This document shows positions 1-5,552 of a DNA stretch of 20,032 nt, one piece after another; positions within the stretch are counted from its first letter, which is position 1, and each line of letters opens with the position of its first letter. The notes beneath the pieces are model-generated. The model made no database searches and was not told the DNA's origin. It worked only from the letters and a program-made list of their open reading frames with translations. This DNA comes from JBBITW01 sp037440525 (GTDB taxonomy: Bacteria; Desulfobacterota; BSN033; UBA1163): positions 1 through 20,032 of the forward strand of contig JBBITW010000049.1 of assembly GCA_037440525.1 (NCBI GenBank), read 5' to 3'. The translations under genes were made by a program, and so were the position numbers.

Positions 1-160
1 ATTTTAGATCCCCATCCTCTGAGATGGTAGTAATGATCCCCATCTTTTTTACCTCAGAAACCATCCCTGGAGGTATCCACAGGGCATCAGCTCCACTCTC
101 AATTGCAACCATTCCAATCTCTTTCTGCCAAGGTATGGCTTTTACCCAGACCTTCTTCAT
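1..160 (-). CDS. aroB': 3-dehydroquinate synthase II, N-terminal part (partial)
   Basis: The first 53 codons of a gene that runs off the left edge of the window. The product begins MKKVWVKAIPWQKE and continues with ESGADALWIPPG, which matches the start of 3-dehydroquinate synthase II (MJ1249 type). That enzyme carries out NAD-dependent oxidative deamination and cyclisation of 2-amino-3,7-dideoxy-D-threo-hept-6-ulosonate (ADH) to 3-dehydroquinate. The ATG overlaps the stop of the upstream ADH synthase gene in an ATGA arrangement, and GGAGG lies upstream of the start inside that gene, so the two are probably translationally coupled. The pairing with ADH synthase supports the call strongly. A GriH-like role in 3-amino-4-hydroxybenzoate synthesis is the main alternative. 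The catalytic part lies outside the window. Confidence 0.85.
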   Translation of the reverse strand, partial: MKKVWVKAIPWQKEIGMVAIESGADALWIPPGMVSEVKKMGIITTISEDGDLK

Positions 161-954
161 TCTTCCACCTCCTTCCATTCATTTAGAATTTCATCAGGGG
201 AAGAGTCTTTATGAACAATTTTTGATATGGCTTTAAGGATTTTTTCTGGATCTTTATGCTGGAAGACATTCCTTCCAATTGAAACCCCTGCTCCTCCTGC
301 AAGCATTGCCCCTCTGACCATCTCCAATATATCTCTATCTGTATCCATCTTTTCTCCACCAGCAATCACAACAGGAACAAAACAGCCCTCAACAACCTCA
401 CTGAAGCTTTCTGGTGAACCTGTATAAACCACTTTTACAATATCAGCTCCCAATTCAGCACCAACACGGGCTGCATGTTTAACCAGTTTAACATCATATT
501 CATTCTCTATCTTAGGCCCTCTTGTATACATCATTGCCAGAAGGGGAATCCCCCATTCCATGGATTCTCCTGCCACCTTGCCAAGGTCTTTCAACATCGA
601 TTTCTCATCTTCCGCTCCGAGGTTGACATGAACCGAAACTGCGTCTGCCCCTAATTTAATTGCCTCTTCAACTGTGGTTACAATCATCTTTGTGTTTGGA
701 TATGGAGAAAGTCTTGTGCTTGCCGATAGATGAACGATCAGACCTACATTTCTTTTTTTAAAACCATTATTGACTAACCCTTTATGGATCACGATTGCAT
801 TGGCTCCTCCTTTTACAACACTATGGATCGTCTCTTGAATATCTATAAGACCTGTTACAGGTCCAATGGTCACTCCATGATCCATAGGAACGATTACTGT
901 CTTTTTTGACTCTTGATCAAAGATACGTTCCATCCTGATATTCTTCCCCATCAT
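157..954 (-). CDS. aroA': 2-amino-3,7-dideoxy-D-threo-hept-6-ulosonate (ADH) synthase, DhnA/FbaB-type class I aldolase
   Basis: 265 residues from the ATG at 954, which has AGGAGGT nine bases upstream; a longer in-frame TTG at 975 lies upstream of that ribosome site and is rejected. In archaea (MJ0400) this enzyme joins aspartate semialdehyde and 6-deoxy-5-ketofructose 1-phosphate to make ADH, the first step of the alternative route to 3-dehydroquinate. Visible family features are IVPMDHG near residue 25 (catalytic Asp), Tyr143 in MMYTRGP, the Schiff-base Lys174 in DIVKVVYTG, and phosphate-binding glycine motifs VIAGGEK and GVSIGRN. The Tyr-Lys spacing of 31 is as in MJ0400. It is followed by DHQ synthase II. 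GriI-type aldolase or fructose-bisphosphate aldolase activity are alternatives; the aromatic leader peptide upstream favours shikimate synthesis. Confidence 0.85.
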   Translation of the reverse strand: MMGKNIRMERIFDQESKKTVIVPMDHGVTIGPVTGLIDIQETIHSVVKGGANAIVIHKGLVNNGFKKRNVGLIVHLSASTRLSPYPNTKMIVTTVEEAIKLGADAVSVHVNLGAEDEKSMLKDLGKVAGESMEWGIPLLAMMYTRGPKIENEYDVKLVKHAARVGAELGADIVKVVYTGSPESFSEVVEGCFVPVVIAGGEKMDTDRDILEMVRGAMLAGGAGVSIGRNVFQHKDPEKILKAISKIVHKDSSPDEILNEWKEVEE

Positions 955-973
955 GTTGTGAATACCTCCTGCC

Positions 974-1010
974 AAAAAATAAAAAAGCCGTGAGAATAAT
1001 TCCCACGGCT
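974..1010 (-). terminator. Second intrinsic terminator of the aromatic attenuator
   Basis: On the minus strand the arm AGCCGTGGGAA (1010-1000) pairs with TTCTCACGGCT (996-986) around a 3-base loop: 11 pairs including one G-U. It is followed by TTTTTATTTTTT (985-974), just before the ribosome site of the ADH synthase gene. Its 5' arm is also complementary to the 3' arm of the preceding terminator (8 pairs, GCCGTGGG with CCCACGGC), so the two hairpins can exclude each other. Confidence 0.85.
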
Positions 1011-1011
1011 C

Positions 1012-1053
1012 AAAAAAGAAAGGCCGTGGGTAGTGTCAATCTACCCACGGCCT
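1012..1053 (-). terminator. First intrinsic terminator of the aromatic attenuator (arms 3:4)
   Basis: A perfect 13-pair GC-rich hairpin on the minus strand: AGGCCGTGGGTAG (1053-1041), 7-base loop, CTACCCACGGCCT (1033-1021), then TTCTTTTTT (1020-1012). Arm 3 is also complementary at 13 of 14 positions to the end of the leader ORF (1100-1087), giving a competing antiterminator. Confidence 0.88.
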
Positions 1054-1071
1054 CTATAATAATTTCTATCT

Positions 1072-1167
1072 TTAGAGATAGGCCCAAGGCAGTGGGTAGA
1101 CCTTCACGTAAAAATACCAATAAAAATTAAACCCACTGCCAAAATTCAAAATGCCTAGCCCTTTCAT
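1072..1167 (-). CDS. Aromatic-rich attenuation leader peptide (31 aa)
   Basis: A short ORF, ATG at 1167 to TAA at 1072, preceded by GAGGG with a 6-base spacing and lying about 17 bases after the predicted transcription start. The product is M-K-G-L-G-I-L-N-F-G-S-G-F-N then F-Y-W-Y-F-Y, then V-K-V-Y-P-L-P-W-A-Y-L. Eleven of 31 residues are aromatic and all three aromatic amino acids occur in the central run of six. The codons of that run sit between arms 1 (1140-1131) and 2 (1097-1088) of a hairpin. A ribosome waiting for charged Phe, Tyr or Trp tRNA would therefore cover arm 1 and leave arm 2 free for arm 3. This is the layout of leader peptides such as TrpL and PheL. No homologue was searched for; the call rests on composition, position and the surrounding structure. 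Confidence 0.88.
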   Translation of the reverse strand: MKGLGILNFGSGFNFYWYFYVKVYPLPWAYL

Positions 1168-1190
1168 TCTAATCCCTCAAAAGTGAAATT

Positions 1191-1219
1191 CTTATAACAT
1201 AACCTAAATTCAATGTCAA
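1191..1219 (-). promoter_or_regulatory. Sigma-70-type promoter of the aromatic operon
   Basis: TTGACA (1219-1214), a 17-base spacer, then TATAAG (1196-1191) on the minus strand: a perfect -35 box, ideal spacing and a near-perfect -10 box. Initiation is expected near A1184, giving a leader of about 230 bases before the ADH synthase start. Confidence 0.85.
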
Positions 1220-1236
1220 GAAAAATTTGCGAGGTC

Positions 1237-1510
1237 TCTGAAAAAGTCCTGGAATGACTTGGGAGGTAAGGTTCTAAACTCTTCGCATGCTTGTCGGCGG
1301 GAGTTAATCTACATTACCTTAATCCTCTCTCTTTGAGGCTTTGTCGTAATGTCATTCTGAGGCTTTAGTCGAAGAATCTATGTTTTATAAAGGTTTGAAT
1401 CCTATAGATTCCTCGCTTCGCTCGGAATGACAAACATGGTATACACCTCATTACAACAAAGTCTCCTTGGAGAGGGAAGGAGTGAGGGAAAATTTATGGA
1501 CTTTTTCAGG
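1237..1510. repeat. Nested long palindromic repeat (MITE-like)
   Basis: Complementary blocks are nested around a centre near 1390. The outer arms are GAAAAAGTCC (about 1239-1248) and GGACTTTTTC (about 1499-1508). The middle arms are CTTTGAGGCTTTGTCGTAATG (ending 1351) against CATTACAACAAAGTCTCC (from 1449), with mismatches. The inner arms, 1351-1381 and 1404-1431, share GTCATTC-GAG and GA-GAATCTAT and contain the CTTCGCTC word common in dispersed bacterial palindromes. There is no transposase. The interval 1511-1635 beyond it shows nothing I recognise. Confidence 0.6.
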
Positions 1511-1635
1511 GCTCTCTTTGCTCCCTGTTTCTCAGGTCTTTCTAAAGAAAAAATTATTCCTTCGGAATGGAAGTGTTAACAATTAAAATTGACTATGCAG
1601 CTTAAGAATGTATTTTGAAATCATTCTATTTAAGT

Positions 1636-2018
1636 TTATTTAGCAGATTCCCCGGTAAGGATCCACTTTGCCCGATTTTCAGAAAGGATGACAAGATGAT
1701 TCTTGAACTGCTCCTGATGATATATTCGTAAGAAGGGCAATAAAAGACTTATTATCTTCTTTGAGGTTGTCGGATGGCTTTAATACGTATTACCCCTGGA
1801 TGTCTACAGAGTGGGAGGATGACCCAGTCGCCAAAATGTTCGTCAAAGGTGACAAGGATTCTATTTTAATTGATTGCTTTTTATAATATCTCTTGGTCAT
1901 CTGCACGATCTTGCTGAGTTTCAGAAGATCGTAAAACATCGTAACCTTCGTCACGAAGTGCCTGAGCTACATCCACCTTAAACATTTGATCGAGGTAAAC
2001 TTTATACCCTTTAGACAT
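1636..2018 (-). pseudogene. DUF5615 PIN-like toxin remnant (stops and frameshifts)
   Basis: It starts ATG at 2018 with the product MSKGYKVYLDQMFKVDVA, then LRDEGYDVLRSSE, a D-D-Q-E-I-L motif, and beyond the stops NRILVTFDEHFGDW and HPGVIRIK. This matches the DUF5615 PIN-like family, including the acidic residues of LVTFDEHFGDW. Two in-frame TAA codons occur at codons 46 (1883-1881) and 51. The reading frame then has to change at least twice to reach a C-terminus LVILSENRAKW ending at 1636. The start overlaps the end of the DUF433 gene by 8 bases, the usual antitoxin-toxin coupling, so this was once a coupled pair. It is clearly non-functional as read. Confidence 0.8.
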
Positions 2019-2240
2019 TCAATTCTTTAATCTCTATATGATCGATTGAGGCCCTGGCATAATCTAAAGCAGCATGTATATCTTCTCGGGTCAACTCAGG
2101 ATAGCCGGAAAGAATTTCATCCCAGGAATCCCCCTCTGCTAATTGCTCAAGAATTACAGAAATAGGAATTCTCGTTCCCTTTATTATTGGCTTTCCATTG
2201 AGACTCGGGGATTAAGCTCAATTCTATCTAAAAAAGTCAT
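2011..2240 (-). pseudogene. DUF433 antitoxin-like gene with a single frameshift
   Basis: ATG at 2240 with GGAGG ten bases upstream. Frame one gives MTFLDRIELNPRVS; after a one-base loss at 2199-2201 the next frame gives NGKPIIKGTRIPISVILEQL, then AEGDSWDEILSGYPELTREDI and a tail ending KELNV. GKPIIKGTRI and the YPELT-EDI-AAL pattern are the signature of DUF433, a small helix-turn-helix protein that commonly partners DUF5615 toxins. Without the shift it would be about 76 residues, the normal family size. The rest is intact, so this could be a recent mutation or an assembly error, but the broken partner gene supports real decay. Confidence 0.82.
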
Positions 2241-2279
2241 AATTTTTATTCCTCCAAGGATAACTTTTTTAGTTTCAAT

Positions 2280-2462
2280 TTAATATAATTCAATGTATTC
2301 TGCAAAACAAATGAAGGACCGTTTCTTAAACTCTTCAAATTTCATTTGAATCTTCCCAATTCCCGGCCAAGGACTATATATGTAGATAATATCTTTTCTC
2401 CTGTCCACACCGACGATAACTATAAAATGGTGGTTATAGTTTTCTGTTTTGATAATATAAAA
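2280..2462 (-). pseudogene. C39-like cysteine peptidase C-terminal fragment
   Basis: An open stretch directly after the stops of the response regulator, without a credible start codon. It reads FYIIKTENYNHHFIVIVGVD, then RRKDIIYIYSPWPGIGK, then a tail ending EEFKKRSFICFAEYIELY. The pattern His-Phe-hydrophobic4-Gly-Val-Asp followed by a D-P-W-like G-x-G-K turn and an E-E-F-K helix resembles the C-terminal half of C39/papain-like peptidases, where this His is catalytic. The N-terminal half with the active cysteine is absent. It is in the same frame as the upstream receiver gene but separated by TGA TAA. The family assignment is from memory of the pattern and moderately sure. Confidence 0.5.
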
Positions 2463-2465
2463 TTA

Positions 2466-2840
2466 TCACTTTTCTTCCTCAAACATCAAATTCAGGCCAT
2501 ACCGGAGCTGGGCTTTTGTAAATGGTTTGGTCATATAATAATTAGCTCCCATATCATATCCCTTAAACATCTCTGTATCCTCACCCTTTGCAGTAAGGAC
2601 AATAACCGGCATCTCTGTGGTTTTTGGATTTGACCTGACCTCTTTTAGAACTTCCCAGCCATCTTTATTTGGCATAACGATGTCACAAATGAGAAGATCA
2701 AAATCTTCACTCTTTAACTGGTTTATCGCCTCCAATCCATCCGGAGCCTCTTTGACATCATAGCCCCAACTTTCAAGATTGATTCTTAAGAATTTGCGAA
2801 TCACATCTTCATCATCTACGATTAATACCTTCCTCTTCAT
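2466..2840 (-). CDS. Stand-alone response regulator receiver protein (CheY-like)
   Basis: 124 residues, a single receiver domain with no output domain. The acidic pocket is D10-D11 (KVLIVDDED), the phosphoacceptor is D53 (LLICDIVMPNKDGWE), and T83 and K105-P106 (MTKPF) complete the switch set. The ATG at 2840 lies 29 bases inside the end of the histidine kinase gene and has AAGGAGG seven bases upstream, so the two are coupled and this protein is very probably phosphorylated by that kinase. Lacking a DNA-binding domain, it must act by protein contact or as a phosphorelay intermediate. Its downstream partner is not in the window. Confidence 0.93.
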   Translation of the reverse strand: MKRKVLIVDDEDVIRKFLRINLESWGYDVKEAPDGLEAINQLKSEDFDLLICDIVMPNKDGWEVLKEVRSNPKTTEMPVIVLTAKGEDTEMFKGYDMGANYYMTKPFTKAQLRYGLNLMFEEEK

Positions 2841-4770
2841 TGCTGATCCTCCTTATTGGAAATCTAACCCTAAATGTTGTGCCTATTCCTTCTTTACTTT
2901 CAACATCGATTTTCCCCTCATATCTGGTTACAATACGATAAACAATATTTAACCCTAAGCCCTTCCCTTCACCTGGTTTTTTCGTTGTAAAAAATGGATC
3001 GAAGATATGATGGAGATATTTCTGAGGTATCCCAATTCCATTATCACTTACCTTAACCTCAATAGCATCCTTTAGCATTCGTGTCGAAATACTCAATCTT
3101 CCTTTCTTTCCATTCATGGCCTGAAATGCATTGGTGATTAAATTTGTAAAGACATGCTGAATCTCTCCAACATTTGCCTCTATCCTTTCTAAGGGCTGTA
3201 ATTGTTCCTCTATCTCCACTTCGCCTGTTTTAGTGGCCAATCTTACCATCTTGAGAGAGTCCCTTAAGACCTCATTAATGTCTATAAGAGCGTTTTCCTC
3301 CTTTTTTGCAGTCTTATAATAGGATCTCAATCCCTTTACGATTTCATTTATCCTTTGACCACATTGGAGAATATCCATTAAATAGGATTTAGTTTTTATG
3401 TCCCCATTCTCACTTAATGCAATCTCTGCCATTCCAATGATCCCGCTTAAAGGGTTGTTTATCTCATGGGCAACCCCTGAGGCCATAATACCAATTCCTG
3501 CCAATTTTTCTGATTGAATAAGCTGTTCTTGAAGTCTCTGCTCCTCTGTTATATCCCTTACATATTCAATAACTGAATTAAGATTTCCCCTCTCGTCCAA
3601 AATTGGATATGAAAATACCTTCAGGATAGTCTCTCCCTCTGAGAGAGTGATTGTAGAAGAATTTGGCTGTTTTTTTTCAATTGTTAAAGAAGCTGGGCAA
3701 TCATCACATGGAGAAGTACGACCATAATATATAGTATAGCAATTTTCTCCGATCAAATCCTGATAATCCTTCTTATGAAAATCCACCGAAGCCTTATTGA
3801 CACGGAGAATTTTATAATCAGGTGATATGATTGTGATTTGATCCCTAATACCATTGAATATGGCTTCGAGATTCATTTTACTATCTCTGATATTTTTTTC
3901 CAGTTTCTTCTGCTCTGTCAAATCTCTAAAGATTGCCTGATAGAAGGATTCATCCCCTAAATCAATCCTATTGATAGAAAGATCCACTTCCAATGGCATC
4001 CCATTCAATTTTAATAAAGAAAGGCTATCCGTCCTTGACTCACCTTTATTCATAACCTCATCCAAAAAGACCTCTCCCCTTTCCCTATCCTCTTTCCAGA
4101 AGAGGTTTATGAATTCCATTCCAAGAATTTCCTCCCTTTTATACCCTATTAAATGCTCAACCTTCTTATTTAAATCTTCAATTTTGAACTTGGGACCTTT
4201 TAAAATAATAATGCCATCGTTTGCATTCTCAAATAGTCCTCGATATCTGTCTTCAGATAGAGCAAGCTGTTCTTTTGCCTCCTTCGTAAAACTATGAATG
4301 ATATATCCATAAAATACTGCTATAATAAAAATGAACGGGATTCGCAAAGTATAGCTGATACTTTCCTCTGAAGTAAGTAGTCCCCATGCATATAGAAGAA
4401 ATCCATAGATGAGCGAAGTTGTAGCAGCAACTGCGACCAATAACTTGAAGTTACGGCTTATGGAAGCGAAGATGATAACAAGAAAAAAGATTACATAAAA
4501 ATCGGTTGTTATTGCCTCTGAGAGGTACATACCAAAAGAGAGAAGACCTGTATCGATCAATAATAGGGAGTAGAAAAATCTTGGATTTGAAAACCAGCCT
4601 CGTGGGAAAAAGGTTAGGATAATATTAGAGACAATATATCCCAAAATAAAGAGATAACCTAAATATTGATTTGAAATTCTACCATTACTAAAAATGATTA
4701 GATAAGATATTACTATAATTGAAGTCCATCTAAGTAAAAGTACAATCCTTTTTATATATAGGTCCTTCAT
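2812..4770 (-). CDS. Membrane-bound PAS-PAS sensor histidine kinase
   Basis: 652 residues. Residues 9-160 hold about six hydrophobic membrane segments with little extracellular loop. PAS 1 spans about 170-290 (LFENANDGIIIL) and PAS 2 about 297-412. The HisKA domain has phosphoacceptor H435 in GVAHEINNPLSG, and the HATPase_c domain has N-box N543/N547, G1 DNGIGIP (576-582) and G2 GEGKGLGLNIV. The HEINNPL box and FFTTK-GKGLGL spacing are those of NtrB-type kinases. PAS 2 holds a cysteine cluster C344, C355 and C358 (PCDDCPA), a recurrent motif in delta-proteobacterial PAS domains that may bind metal or sense redox; that part is inference. The stimulus is unknown. The gene overlaps its receiver partner by 29 bases. 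Confidence 0.93.
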   Translation of the reverse strand: MKDLYIKRIVLLLRWTSIIVISYLIIFSNGRISNQYLGYLFILGYIVSNIILTFFPRGWFSNPRFFYSLLLIDTGLLSFGMYLSEAITTDFYVIFFLVIIFASISRNFKLLVAVAATTSLIYGFLLYAWGLLTSEESISYTLRIPFIFIIAVFYGYIIHSFTKEAKEQLALSEDRYRGLFENANDGIIILKGPKFKIEDLNKKVEHLIGYKREEILGMEFINLFWKEDRERGEVFLDEVMNKGESRTDSLSLLKLNGMPLEVDLSINRIDLGDESFYQAIFRDLTEQKKLEKNIRDSKMNLEAIFNGIRDQITIISPDYKILRVNKASVDFHKKDYQDLIGENCYTIYYGRTSPCDDCPASLTIEKKQPNSSTITLSEGETILKVFSYPILDERGNLNSVIEYVRDITEEQRLQEQLIQSEKLAGIGIMASGVAHEINNPLSGIIGMAEIALSENGDIKTKSYLMDILQCGQRINEIVKGLRSYYKTAKKEENALIDINEVLRDSLKMVRLATKTGEVEIEEQLQPLERIEANVGEIQHVFTNLITNAFQAMNGKKGRLSISTRMLKDAIEVKVSDNGIGIPQKYLHHIFDPFFTTKKPGEGKGLGLNIVYRIVTRYEGKIDVESKEGIGTTFRVRFPIRRISNEEEGINRR

Positions 4771-4784
4771 ATGAAACTATTTTC

Positions 4785-4801
4785 AGCAAAAATTATACCA
4801 A
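4785..4801 (-). promoter_or_regulatory. Promoter candidate for the histidine kinase-receiver operon
   Basis: The minus-strand sequence TTGGTATAATTTTTGCT can be read two ways. TG-G-TATAAT is a perfect extended -10 element for sigma-70, although the -35 region is weak. The same bases fit the sigma-54 pattern TGG-YRY-R-N4-TTGCT, with GG and GC ten bases apart. Either start would leave a very short leader (about 4-14 bases) before the ATG at 4770, and no ribosome site is visible there. Confidence 0.5.
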
Positions 4802-5066
4802 ATTGAAGATGAATAGAAATAATTAAATAAAAAATTGTAAATATAAGATTTTTTTATATTTATTTTATCGAAATATATTATCAATTATTTCTATTTTATT
4901 CAAATAATTTTGAATTTTATTAAATTTCTTGACATTTTGTCCCAAAAATGCGCAAAAAATGACAAATATTGTATCATCTAAATGGATTTTATTCTGGTAA
5001 TCAATAGGAGTTAAATAATTAATTAGGCGAAATGAAAAGGGCATATGGCCCAATTTAAAGAGATAG
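4802..5066. other. AT-rich intergenic region between rplQ and the sensor kinase
   Basis: Very AT-rich, with no convincing gene. A 62-codon minus-strand ORF (5053-4865) starts with TTG, has no ribosome site and has a composition expected of AT-rich noise. An inverted repeat lies at 4929-4965 (TTGACATTTT against AAAATGACAA around a GCGC centre) and could be an operator or hairpin. The short palindrome GGGCATATGGCCC is at 5039-5051. Confidence 0.5.
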
Positions 5067-5091
5067 AAAAAGGGGATAAATTTTTCCTCCT
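5066..5091 (-). terminator. Weak terminator candidate after rplQ
   Basis: Immediately after the rplQ stop, AGGAGGA pairs with TCCCCT (six pairs, one bulged A, 8-base loop) and is followed by TTTTC on the minus strand. The stem is short, so this is only a candidate for the end of the ribosomal super-operon. Confidence 0.35.
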
Positions 5092-5094
5092 CAA

Positions 5095-5541
5095 CTATTC
5101 TTCCTTCTCCTTACCCTTTGGAGAGACCTTCTTGAGGATCTCTTTTGCCTTTTTTAAAGGGGATTTCTTCGCCTGTTCAGTGGATTGGTAGGTTGTAAGC
5201 TCAACGAGGCAGAGAGGAGCTCCATCTCCTTTCCGCCATCCCATCTTATATATACGGGTATAACCTCCTTCACGATCCTTCATCTTTGGGGCTATTTCAT
5301 CAAAGAGTTTCTTTACCACACTTCTATTTCTAAGAAGTGAAAAGGCCTGCCTACGTGCATGGAGAGTGGCCTGTTTTCCAAGCCCTATGATCTTATCTGC
5401 CCAACCTCTAAGTTCCTTTCCCTTTGCCAGGGTTGTTTTTATCCTCTCATGTATGATTAAAGATACGAGCATGTTTCGAAACATCAACTCTCGATGTTGA
5501 GTATGCCTGCTCAATTTTCTTCCAGCAACACGATGCCTCAT
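5095..5541 (-). CDS. rplQ: 50S ribosomal protein L17
   Basis: 148 residues. The start MRHRVAGRKLSRHTQHRELM and the block LVSLIIHERIKTT are the conserved N-terminal core of bacterial L17, which binds the bottom of the 50S subunit near the tunnel exit. The second half has GYTRIYKMGWRKGDGAPL and the LVELTTYQ end of the core. It carries an extra lysine-rich tail of roughly 20 residues (KKAKEILKKVSPKGKEKEE) compared with the E. coli protein. It lies 11 bases after rpoA, the normal end of the alpha operon, and is the last gene of the ribosomal run here. Confidence 0.97.
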   Translation of the reverse strand: MRHRVAGRKLSRHTQHRELMFRNMLVSLIIHERIKTTLAKGKELRGWADKIIGLGKQATLHARRQAFSLLRNRSVVKKLFDEIAPKMKDREGGYTRIYKMGWRKGDGAPLCLVELTTYQSTEQAKKSPLKKAKEILKKVSPKGKEKEE

Positions 5542-5552
5542 CCATACCTCCC

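Larger units (their letters stand above)
974..1184 (-). promoter_or_regulatory. Ribosome-mediated transcription attenuator for the aromatic operon
   Basis: The leader RNA from the predicted start (about 1184) to the second U-tract contains six alternately complementary arms. Arms 1:2 are GGCAGTGGGT (1140-1131) with ACCCACTGCC (1097-1088), 10 pairs, both inside the leader ORF. Arms 2:3 are TCTACCCACTGCCT (1100-1087) with AGGCCGTGGGTAGA (1053-1040), 13 of 14 pairs. Arms 3:4 form the first terminator, 4:5 offer 8 perfect pairs (1030-1023 with 1009-1002), and 5:6 form the second terminator. In aromatic sufficiency 1:2, 3:4 and 5:6 should form and stop transcription; on stalling, 2:3 and then 4:5 could form and allow read-through. 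The pairings are seen directly; the switching is inference from classic attenuators. Confidence 0.85.

Noticed and set aside
986..1140. CRISPR-like array from the repeated GCCGTGGG/CCCAC words
   Set aside because: The copies alternate in orientation, differ in length and form terminators; there are no spacers of even size.
957..1180. T-box or other riboswitch as the explanation of the three hairpins
   Set aside because: No T-box sequence (AGGGUGGNACCGCG-like) is present, and a translated aromatic-rich ORF with alternating arms explains the structure fully.
2417..2445. Hairpin AACTATAA/TTATAGTT after the receiver gene as a terminator
   Set aside because: AT-only 8-pair stem with the T-rich side on the plus strand, where there is no gene to terminate; on the transcribed strand no U-tract follows.
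2346..2633. 95-codon plus-strand ORF
   Set aside because: Antisense to the receiver gene and the peptidase remnant; low-complexity residues and no start signal.
4865..5053. 62-codon minus-strand ORF between rplQ and the histidine kinase
   Set aside because: TTG start without a ribosome site, composition of AT-rich noise (N, I, K, F), no recognisable motif.
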